Positions 25,663-34,919 of a stretch of 64,000 nt of DNA are shown here, one piece after another. The DNA is from Coix lacryma-jobi var. lacryma-jobi (lineage: Eukaryota; Streptophyta; Magnoliopsida; Poales; Poaceae), in assembly GCA_009763385.1 (NCBI GenBank), contig CM019825.1, forward strand, positions 17,836,664 through 17,900,663, written 5' to 3'. The notes under the pieces were generated by a model, which saw only the letters and a program-made list of their open reading frames with translations, was not told the DNA's origin and searched no databases. Within the stretch, counting starts at the first letter, position 1; every line of letters begins with the position of its first letter. Made by a program: the position numbers and the translations under genes.

Positions 25663-27290
25663 TGCCTTACACGTGTTCCTACAAAGTTGCGTTGGGTTAA
25701 TGTTGAACATAAGCAAGTTTATAGGTAAACTCCCACACCCACAGAACCTACAAAATCAAAGAAACTTGCGCACAACAGAAATTAGAAAGCAAGATATCCA
25801 TACACCAGATGTAGTATATCAACCGCTAGAAAAACAGAATTTGACTTCAAGGAAGGAGGTAGAGTGGCAAAGATTCTTTTTTCTTAGGCATTTCATTGTA
25901 TTGTAATCATACCACTATCGTGCTTGTGTAATCACTCATCTGAACCAATCCACAATCCGTATAAAAAATCACGTGCTTGCAACTATTTAAAAGATCTGTA
26001 TCAGTACAGTACAAGGAGAGAGGCTATCTGTCGGACGTCCTGCAGATACGTAATAATTTGTATAAGTGTAATCCGCCCAATTTCAAACTATATATATGCA
26101 TATGAATGGATTTGTAAATATTTCTATCTCGTTCATATGCAATGCCAAAAAAAACAGAAATAAAAAAAAACTGTGCAAATAGCCTGTAATTGGTGCGAAT
26201 TTTGAAACAACTAACTTGTATGTAGCGCAGGGTAGCCAAAAGTAAGTAAATTGAACTGATTAACTTGCAAAATTCGACGAACCGCAATGTCCTTCGTAGG
26301 ACATGTTACGGATAGAACCACGCACCTAACGGAGCCGGTAACAAGATCTGCACCCACGACCGCCTGCTTAGGCACCAAAATCTGGCAGCCGATAGAACCA
26401 TGCGCACCGGACCAAAAACCCAAAATGCCCAACCCAGTGCTGAGAAAAAAAATGGGACGGGATGTGAGGGAGAGGGAGCACCTTCTGACCAGAACTGTCG
26501 AGCAGCGGTGTTCAGCTGCGGGCGGCGGCTCGGCAGCGCCCGCGGTGGCGCTGTGGACTCGTAGCGCACGCACTAGTGCGGGGCAGCAACAGATTGGCCG
26601 GTGGCTGCTGCTAAACGGCTAATGCAATCAGGATATGTAAAACTCTGATTAATTGATTCTCTGATAGAATAATTCTGGTGGAGACAAGCAAAGCGAAGAA
26701 AGGTGGTAAGTGATTCTGGTGGTAAGTGATTGACCGAAACTTATCACCAAACTTATTCTTTTTTTTTAAAAAAAAAAAGAGAAGATATTCTTATCTGATC
26801 TTCACAGGTCATCGCAAGACCAGTCTCATTAGATTTCACGAAGCATTTTATACACATTAAATAAGATGTAATATCAGCAAAAAGAGAATTTTATATGAAA
26901 CTAGGAACAGAGAGAAGAGAAAGTATTCATGACAACGAAACGAATCAGCTCGGTTTTCAAAATGTTGCAAACAGCGTCAAATCTGCACTGCATTGAGGCC
27001 TTCCTTCGTTTCAAAGCGGCTTCTTTCTTCTCCAGCGCCGCAAGAATGTAGTGTAGGGTCTATTTTGAGCTTCACTCGCCAGCTATGCTAGGCAATGCAG
27101 AAATATGGTGTACGACCCATGAGCCAATCTTACAAGCATGACAGATTATATTCGTTCATATAGATAACCAAGCAACATCTCGATATTTTTTACCTTCTCA
27201 TACGAACTAACGTTCTCTTTCTAGCGTTTGGCCTCCTTGCGCAGGTTGCATCACGGATGAGGGGACGACGTACCCGAGGGGATCAGGTTG
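25663..27290. other. Leader and promoter of BNR copy B; spacer
   Basis: A GC-rich block at about 26300-26620 probably holds the non-coding first exon of copy B on the minus strand, by analogy with copy A. It is open in several frames on both strands, but none resembles a protein family. From 26640 to 27290 only AT-rich spacer is seen. Confidence 0.4.
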
Positions 27291-27630
27291 AGGCCCTGTT
27301 TGGTTAGATCCCTCAAAAATTTAGTCACTAAAATTAATTCCTAAAGTACCAAACACCCCACTAAAATTTAAGGGCCACTAAAATTGAGGGGTCTTTAATC
27401 ATGAAGAGGTAGCTAAAAGTGACTAAACTTTAGTGGTCTTTAGCCAAACATGATCACTGAACTTTGGTGAACACTGAACTTTAACTAAACTTTAGTGGTC
27501 TTTAGCCAAACATGATCACTGAACTTTGGTGAACACTGAACTTTAGGGAATCTAATAGTAAACTTTAGGGAACACTAAAATTTAGGGGTCTAACCAAACA
27601 GACTCGACTGGTCTAACCAAACAAACCCTG
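27291..27630. mobile_element. GGCCCTGTTTGGTTAGA-type MITE with internal duplication
   Basis: The left end AGGCCCTGTTTGGTTAGATC is mirrored by GGTCTAACCAAACAAACCCTG at 27630. Inside, a 62-bp unit beginning ACTAAACTTTAGTGG is tandemly duplicated (starts at 27422 and 27484) with no visible mismatch over most of its length. Confidence 0.8.
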
Positions 27631-27804
27631 AGTCGAGGGCCTCTGCTTCCGCCGCTGCCATGCTCTACGCAAAGAAGACGAATGATGGCTCTTCCGAGTG
27701 TCCGTCCATCCGACTAGAGGTTCATTAAGGGCAATTCAAATAATAGGCTACTTCTTGTAAAAAAAACAATAATAGGCTACTGATGTTGATGTCATGGTAT
27801 TCTT

Positions 27805-28079
27805 AGGCCCTGTTTAGATGTACCAACTAAAATTTAGCTAGCTAAAATATTAATGTAAAACTTTAGCTACCTAAAAAATTCCCAGCTAAATTTTACCTAG
27901 GTGTTTAGATGCTCTAGCTAATAGACTCAGCTAAATTTTAGCTGATTTTGGCTGAGTTGGAATAGCTAAATGTAGCTAAACTTTAGCTGGCAGCTAAATT
28001 TAGCAAGCTAAAGTTCAGTTGCTGCATCCAGCTAAATTTAGCAAGCTAAAGTTCAGTTGCTGCATCCAAGCAGAACCTT
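27805..28079. mobile_element. GCTAAATTTTAGCT-rich MITE with terminal duplication
   Basis: It starts GGCCCTGTTTAGATGTACC and ends near GCTGCATCCAAGCAGAACC. The interior consists of many GCTAAATTTTAGC-like palindromes. A 38-bp unit (AGCTAAATTTAGCAAGCTAA...) is repeated exactly at 27992 and 28030. A related element at 55320 hosts the LINE insertion. Confidence 0.7.
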
Positions 28080-28356
28080 ATTAGGAGCGAAGGATACGAG
28101 TACCGAGCCACCCAACAATTCTCCTACCAGATGCACTGTTCTCACACACATCACTTGTCCTGCCATCCTGGACACAAAGGCTTATTATTTACCGACAGTT
28201 TTCAGGTCCTCAACTTGTCCAAATGTCCAAAATCTCATTTTGATGACACTAAGTACTTCTACCACCACAAATTCCTCGGGGGCTTCCAGGATAGCGGACT
28301 ACATAGACAAGGTCCGAATGCTTATTGATGATTCGATGAGTGGTTGAATGATATGA

Positions 28357-30621
28357 TTAGAGAGCAGCTATGCACTCAATCTCGATCCTGGCATTCAGTG
28401 GTAGCGCTGCCACTTGGTAGGTCGAACGTGCGGGCGCAGGCGCAGGGAAATCTGCAGCAAAAACGCAAATATCTTGAGAAATGGAAAAACAAAGATATAG
28501 GTCATCGGGAATCTGATGATGGTAATCTGAACGAAAGCACTCTAACAGCTCCGTGGTTAAAGAATGGAATTACAACACTAGGAACAGGAAGGGTAACACA
28601 GCTCAAGCATACATTTGCCATAGACCTCGTTCACTTTCTTGAAATCCTGCAGATCAGCCAACCTGCAGGTGCAAGAATAGAATCACTCCTGGAGAGATCA
28701 AAATATCCTGAACAAAACAGAAGTCCCTTGCCCCATGTAAAGAACATGTACTTACATGATTGTTGTCTTCACAACTGAAGAATAGCTAGCGCCACTTGCT
28801 TTCAATATCTCGCCCATGTTCTTCATAACCTGTGACAAAGGAAGTATGTTACAGCAGATACACCAGACACCTTTTTTTCTGAATGCAAACTTGAAAAGGC
28901 AACTTATGTTCCTGCAGAATGTCATACAGGATATTCAATTTCTGAATTTAGCAGATTGCTGATTCAGCATCAAAGTTCTAAAATATTGCGGATAGAAATA
29001 TAGCATGAGTGGATCATGTTAATTATTTTAACAGAGATGTCTGAAATGCATATTTTTATGCCAGATCAACAGATACCGTGAATAACTTAAAAACTGAGTC
29101 GCTAATTCACATCTGGGAATCCAAGTTTTCACCTGCTCAGTTTGCTCCTCAACATTTTCAGAGACAAATTTCCCGGTCTGAAAACAGAAAGGCGCATTAG
29201 TTCTGTCATCGCCTGTAGCCGATACAAGCGATGCAGAAAAAACCAGCAAAATGGTAGAACAATAGTCCAAAAGCAAACCTCAGGATTCAAGCCAAGAACT
29301 CCAGAAACAAACACAAGATTGTTTGCTTTGATGGCCTGAGAATAAGGACCTAGTGCTGCCGGTGCCTTCTCTGTCTGAACAGACTCCTTTACAGCTAAAC
29401 AGAATTTCCCAAAATTGTCATTATAGCGTATGGAATAGTCCAACATGTTAAAATTATATTTTAGACTTCCCCCTCAAAAAAGAATCAAATGCCCTGCAAA
29501 GTTTCCATGTGTAGGACTGAAGGACAGAGAACCAGTTTTGTTTAGTTGTCCAACAGCATCAACCGCAACTAATAAACCATGTTAGTTATGTTTTTGGGTA
29601 TGTAGTTGTCCTTTATTAGTCCAGTTCCTTTCTTTTATGTTTGAAAACGCCGGTTCAGGTGAGCAATTGTTGTTCAGCTTAACTGCATTTTCACACTGTG
29701 CTAAGATTGCTTGGGTGAACTCTCTATACCACTGTGAAATTTAATTCCGTGATTCTCAGTAACAAATAAGGGACTGCCAAAATTTTCAGCAGCATAATAG
29801 ACACTCAATTGCATTTTAAAGAGGTATATATATAGCACTCTTCTAGCAAACTCTCGCTACTAAATACTGGTAATCATTTAGCACTTGCGAGAGCAGTTTC
29901 GTCATAGAACCATGTGTGTATCCCAGGTTCCCAACCCATATGAACACCAGAAGCTTTTGTGTGCTTTGTTACCAAATCCCACACATTGAGCAATCCTCTT
30001 GATATCAGAAATTAGTCCTCATTAATTTGCTTTCCGTTTGGACATTTAAATCATTAATTATGCTTATTTTGGACATTGCTGGTGCCATGCGCACCGAACA
30101 AGTAACCATCCATCCAGATCAGCAATCTATAGCTTTTTTTTCTTTATTGGTTAACGATGAGTAAGCTTGCACTTCTCATTGCATAATGCAAACTTTATCG
30201 CCTTTTCATGCAGACAGAAAATGTTAACCAGCAAATTCAGCATTGCACATATGCAGCTAATTATCGCCATGGATTAGCTGCCCCTACAATCGAGGAATCG
30301 AATCGCTGCAGCAATCCATCCTCCGTTTTCAAACAAGAAAGGATGGCTAAATTCGCAGCTTCGCATTACAAACAACACGTATTCCCCCAATACAACGAGG
30401 CAACCATAGAAACCACTAGCAATCCGCGTGCCTGTTGGCGGCAGGGGAGCGGGGGGCGTACCGGTGGCGGAGGTCGAGAGGGACGCGGCCACGGGGCGGC
30501 GGCGCCCCCTGGAGAAGGACAGGGAGGAGCGGGAGGCGGCGGCTCCGAGCCTGACGGAGATGGGTGCCGCGGCTGGGGAGGTGGCGGCGAACCTGGAGAC
30601 GGCGGCGGCGCTCCACGCCAT
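28357..30621 (-). CDS. RIDA: RidA family 2-iminobutanoate/2-iminopropanoate deaminase, plastid type
   Basis: RidA hydrolyses reactive enamine/imine intermediates made by threonine dehydratase and other PLP enzymes, protecting PLP enzymes such as those of branched-chain amino-acid synthesis. Six coding exons join in frame to 179 aa: 30462-30621, 29279-29394, 29133-29177, 28756-28829, 28613-28662 and 28357-28451 (TAA). Residues 1-53 are rich in A, S and R with few acidic residues (MAWSAAAVSRFAATSPAAAP...), a chloroplast transit peptide. The RidA core has APAALGPYSQAI (64-75), LVFVSGVLGLNP (80-91), the invariant Arg157 in PARSTYQV, and the family end IEIECIAAL. Exon 5 ends inside Tyr149 (AAAT|GTATGC), which restores KYFP. 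It lies between BNR copies B and C on the same strand, with no functional link evident. Intact. Confidence 0.95.
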
Positions 30622-31021
30622 GGCTAGAACCCTACCAACTGCGAGCACGGGCGAGGGCGTCGGGAAGGTGAGGGATTTTGTCGTGAGATGGGTGGGTGCT
30701 CTTGCGGTAGTGACAACTGACGAGCGCGGCCTTTCGAGAGGCTCTTGCGGTATACCCTTTCGAGAGTTGGGCCTCGGCTGTTGGGCCTGTTGCTGAAACT
30801 GTTCCCGGGCTGGGCCAGGAAGAAACAGTTCGTCCAATTCCATGCAATTATCCATCCTCTCGCCGAAATTGCACGCGGGCGAGTATTAACTTGTACAGTG
30901 CGGAGTATATCCAAGTTCCTAGATTAGTACAGTGCAGTTCAGATTTTAGTTGCTTGTAGAGGCTTTTTATGCACAATTATTTTAGCTAGGCCGTGCATAC
31001 GTCCGCAGGAGCAGATCTTCC

Positions 31022-32061
31022 CTAGTGCAACCGCACGACGATGCAGGAGATGCCATCCTTGCTGCCCCGAGCCTCGTACCGCGTCCCGGTTCGACATCAC
31101 CTTCCACAGGCCGTCGCTGGCCAGCACGAGCAGCTCCGCGCCGTCGCCGACGTCCTCGATGGGTCCGCGCTGATGTGCTCCTTGAGCGACCGGCCGGTCC
31201 CCGAACGCGCGCGCCATGGCCAGCTGCGCGTCCACGCGAGGCACGTCTCCTGCAGGCGTCCATGCACGCGTCGTCGCCGTCAGCAATGGATCATGCATGC
31301 AATCGATCGAGGCTCCCCGTTCCCGTGCGCGTGCGTTACCGACCGTGGATCTCGGTGACGAAGCCGCCGCGGGCCTCGATGGCGCGGCGCTCGCGGAGCG
31401 GGTCGTGGTCCACGGATACAGCTGCCTGGCCCTGCCGCCCGCGTCGCACAGCACGGCGCGGGAGTCGCCCACGTTGGCGACCACCAGCTCCTCCCCGTTG
31501 ACCAGGATCGCCGTCACCGCCGTCGACCCGCCGTGCCGCCGCCTGCCGTTCCCGGCCTTCCCCTCGCCGTCGTCCGCCTTCATCTTCTTCAGCACCTTCC
31601 CGGTCCGTGCGGCGGTACGCGCGCCGGATCGCCTCCATCGGGTCCGTCCAGAAATCGGAGCCCGGCTGCCGATCGTGCTGGCACGCGTCACGAGAAGAAA
31701 AGAAATCGACGCGACGCGCGCAAAGCATCTGGAACTGATGAAGAATAAAATGAACGCAGCGTGTGCTGTGGTTGAGGATGTTGTCGAAGAGGTGCTCGCG
31801 GAGGTAGGTGGCGACGTCGTTGCCGGAGTGGCCGTCGAAGACCGCGAAGAGGCCGACCTCGTTGCCGTCGTCCAGCTGCCGGAACTCGGCCACGTGGCGG
31901 TCCTCCATGCCGTGCGGCATCCGGCCCTCCACCAGGTGGTACCCGTACGTCACCTTCCGGCGGCGTCCCGGCGCCGCCTTGCTCTTGCCTTTACCCGTCC
32001 CGCGCACCGCCTCGTCCGCAACCGCATGGTGGGCATGGGCGCCGCCGCTCTCCTCCTCGAT
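31022..32061 (-). pseudogene. PP2C-type protein phosphatase pseudogene
   Basis: Homologous to plant PP2C Ser/Thr phosphatases (Mg/Mn-dependent). Motifs appear in order on the minus strand: KVTYGYHLVEGRMPHGMEDR, GLFAVFDGHSG, FWTDPMEAIRRAYRRTD, GGSTAVTAILVNGEELVVAN, VGDSRAVL, SVDHDP, AFGDR, LLVLASDGLWKVM and GISCIVVRLH, then TAG. They do not share one frame. There is +1 near 31597-31602, +2 near 31416-31419 (TA inside CTG-TCC), +1 near 31193, a compensating loss near 31160, and a deletion of about 20 codons plus a shift near 31075. Visible exons are about 32061-31757, 31665-31344 and 31249-31022. The first donor (TGC|GTTCAT) is poor. No in-frame ATG precedes KGKSK, so the N-terminus is missing or displaced. 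I infer a decayed gene. Local assembly errors are the alternative. Confidence 0.85.
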
Positions 32062-32559
32062 CTCCGGCCGAACAATAATAATACAGAATTATTATATACG
32101 AGAACCACACAAGTTATTATTTACACGAACCGTACCGGATCACGCCTTGCGGCGAAGATAGAGACAGGATCAGTGATATTTTTGCATTTTAGTTCTTTCG
32201 TAAAATATTTTTTTTTAAACAGATCTGTTTAGAAACTTTGTTCGAGCGTGCAAGTGCAAGATTTGCATTGGAACACTGCGGTTTGATGTTTATTTAGAAG
32301 AGAGAAAATTAAGGACAGCATAGTTATTTGAAGAGAACGAAAATTAAGGACAGCGTACAGTTCGCTTTTCAGAAAAGCTGATGAATCCGGGCTTTCTATC
32401 GAACTTGTAGAATTAAAACCGAAGCCAAGAGTTCAGGCTGAAATTTTCAGAGCTCGTCGTCACAATGAACGAAATTAAAGCACCGGTGAGAACACCAGTA
32501 CGTTTATTTTGGGCATTTGTGTGGCAAGACAACGGATTTTTTTTCAAATAATATTATTT
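32062..32559. other. Spacer upstream of the PP2C pseudogene
   Basis: AT-rich sequence with no coding signal. A short near-duplication, AGAGAAAATTAAGGACAGC and AACGAAAATTAAGGACAGC (about 32300 and 32335), is the only structure noted. Confidence 0.35.
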
Positions 32560-33885
32560 TAATAAATAATTACAAATCTGGGTGTTATTTTTATAAAATT
32601 GTAAAATTAGTATCATGTCGGCTGTGCAGTGGCCGATAGTGTCCCTATCCGCCGATGAGTTGCCGATAGGTAACATTTGAAAATCTATCGGCAATCTAGG
32701 AGCCGACAGGCAATATTTAAAAATCTATCAGCAATCTAGGAGCCGATAGGTGGTGCAATGAGTAGTTAGAGGGCCTATCGGCCATTGGGTGACCGACTAC
32801 ACTATCTGTAGAATTTGTTTTGTTGATCACGTTTCTTTACTATTCACGAGGGTGTTCCGTATTTGTGGAAAAAAAAATTAGTCTGTCACATTGAATATTG
32901 TGGTACTAATTTAGTCTATTAAAAATAAACTGATTATAAAACTAACTACACGGTCATATGCTAATTAACAAGATACATCTATTAAGGTTAATTAATCAAT
33001 CATTAGCAAATATTTACTGTAGCACCATATTGTCAAAACATGAACTAATTAAGTTTAATAGATCCGTCTTGAGAAATAGTCTTCGTCTCATAAATTAGTT
33101 TTTAATTACTATATTTTTAATAGACTAAATTAGGAGCTGCAAAATCTGATATGGCGGGACTAAAACTTTTTGCTGGGAAACAAACACGTCTTAGGGTTTT
33201 ATATTTTTTTCAACCTAGCCCAAATAAAAGTTATTCATGAAGCTATTTTGTAAAAAAAATAGTTTCACTACTGAAGCTGAATAGTGCCAAATAGGACCTT
33301 AGATGAGCAGGTATTCATGCAGTTAGAAGATGTAGACTCTAGTTAGTTTTTTTAGACGAAGACTCTAGTTAGTTAGGAAAATTAGTTTATTTGTTTTGTT
33401 TTTATACATTCTTTTATTTTACGTGTCGCGTCCGTTCTGCACCCATTCTTCCCTTTTGCCACTCCCAAGTTTTATGTCAGCTTTTGGGTTTGTGAGAGAG
33501 AGAATAAAACAACTTTATAGATGAAGCTATTTAAAAATAGGTGTTTGACAAAAAAAAATAGCTCACAATAGCTCATGAAGCTATTGCGAGCTGTACCAAA
33601 CAGACCCTAAATATGTAACCCAAAATATATACTAATTTTGGATCTAAATCAGTAAAAAGTTGATCATATAAAAAAAGGAAAAAAGAAGAAATGCCTGTCG
33701 GCCCCTCACATGCCGATATGTCCAATAACACCCATGTTGATGACATATGTCGGCAATCCAAATGCCGATTGGGTGCTATCGGCTGCTGCGTTGCCGATTA
33801 AGTCTCTATCGGCTGCTAGATGGCCGATTGGCTTCTAAAACTACAATTTTACCATTACAGCTGTTAGATCTACAATTAAATATTA
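32560..33885. mobile_element. CCGATAG-motif-rich element with a nested insertion
   Basis: Clusters of GCCGATAGG/CTATCGGC occur at 32616-32810 and again at 33690-33840. The outer text (AATTACAAATCTG...ATAAAATTGTAAAATTAG) is inversely related to ACTACAATTTTACCATTACAG...AGATCTACAATTA at the other end. Clustered subterminal motifs plus inverted ends suggest a DNA transposon derivative. The middle (about 32820-33600) is unrelated hAT-MITE-like text (ACTAATTTAGTCTATT, TTTACTGTAGCACCATATTG, GGGACTAAAACTTTT). Exact borders and superfamily are unresolved. Confidence 0.5.
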
Positions 33886-34034
33886 AAGTATTATTATTTA
33901 AGAAAAAAATTCGCAAGACAACACAGAGAGAACAATGTTCCAGCACGATCGACCAACACAGACAAAAACTTAAGCCGGGTTTGGATCCACCTAGCTAAAT
34001 TTTAGCCGGTAAGGTCATCCGCAATGGTTATCAA

Positions 34035-34127
34035 ATACTCCCTCCGTTCCTTTTTAACTATCGTCCGGAAAGCGTGTCTGTGAGAACATGGATTTCTAGA
34101 TACAGTTATTTAGAGACGGATGGAGTA
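34035..34127. mobile_element. Short CTCCCTCCG MITE
   Basis: TACTCCCTCCGTTCCTTTTT on the left and AGAGACGGATGGAGTA on the right bound 93 bp that fold on themselves over most of their length. Confidence 0.75.
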
Positions 34128-34134
34128 GCTAGCT

Positions 34135-34373
34135 AGGAGGAATTCTATTGGCTCTCAATAGCACTTTACAAATAGCTAGCGAGATGACGTATAAAAATAA
34201 TAAAAAAAATAACACACTTATTGGCTATCGAAGAGTAGTATTTGATCTCTCTCCTCGATAGCCAATAAGAGTGTTATTTTTGTAAGTTGCCTTATCAAAA
34301 TAGTATTTATTTATATATCTCTTCTAGCTAGCTATTTTGTAAGTTGTCATTGAGAATCAGTAACATTCTTCCT
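34135..34373. mobile_element. Fold-back MITE, about 240 bp
   Basis: AGGAGGAATTCTATTGGCTC...TACAAATAGCTAGC is mirrored by GCTAGCTATTTTGTAAG...GAATCAGTAACATTCTTCCT. An inner palindrome (AACACACTTATTGGCTATCG with CGATAGCCAATAAGAGTGTT) fills the centre, so nearly the whole element is one imperfect hairpin. Confidence 0.8.
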
Positions 34374-34919
34374 AGAGATTAAATAGCTAGCGATTTGAAC
34401 ACCATTACGGATGTCTAAAAAACCTGTTGATAAACCTACTAATAACTTACTGTTAGCTGGATGGTAGGTAAGATCACAGTTGAGGATTCAAGTAGGACCT
34501 CAACAAGCTCTAAATAAGAATGACAAAATGGCATGTTCACACGATCACACTGTATAGTTTCAAATGAAGGCTGTCGCTCGAACTTATCAGCACGCCGAAC
34601 AATGTTCCTACTAGATTGACAATCGGTAGTGTATTATCAGTTATTGACTATGTTTACTTGAACTTATTATTAGTCGGCTGATAAGCCGTACTTTGATTTA
34701 TTTTCTCTTACAGAACACTATTGAAATAAAATTAGCCGTGAATAAGTTCAACCGAACAGAGCTGAAAATTTCAGCCTGAAATTATCGGTAACACGCTGAG
34801 GTTCTCCCTACTACTGTCGAACAGGAGGAGCAGACACATATTACTACACACTTGAATCCTCCAGCAATCCAGACGTCCAGGTCCTGGTCCAGGTCCAGCT
34901 ACAAGCTCAATACTCCTAT
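34374..34919. other. Spacer downstream of BNR copy C
   Basis: AT-rich spacer without coding signal. The right part presumably includes the 3' UTR of BNR copy C. Fragments such as GAACTTATTATTAGTCGGCTGATAAGC (near 34660) look like worn transposon ends. Confidence 0.35.

Noticed and set aside
25456..25716. Longer N-terminus for BNR copy B starting MLMFNINPTQLCRN
   Set aside because: That start lies upstream of a TTGTAG acceptor also present in copy A, so it is probably intron sequence. The start at 25662 aligns with copies A and C.
30430..32230. Long plus-strand open frames opposite the RidA first exon and the PP2C region (for example 31216-32232, 338 codons)
   Set aside because: They are antisense shadows of GC-rich sequence. 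The minus strand carries clear RidA and PP2C motifs, and the plus translations are low-complexity R/A/P/V text with no domain.
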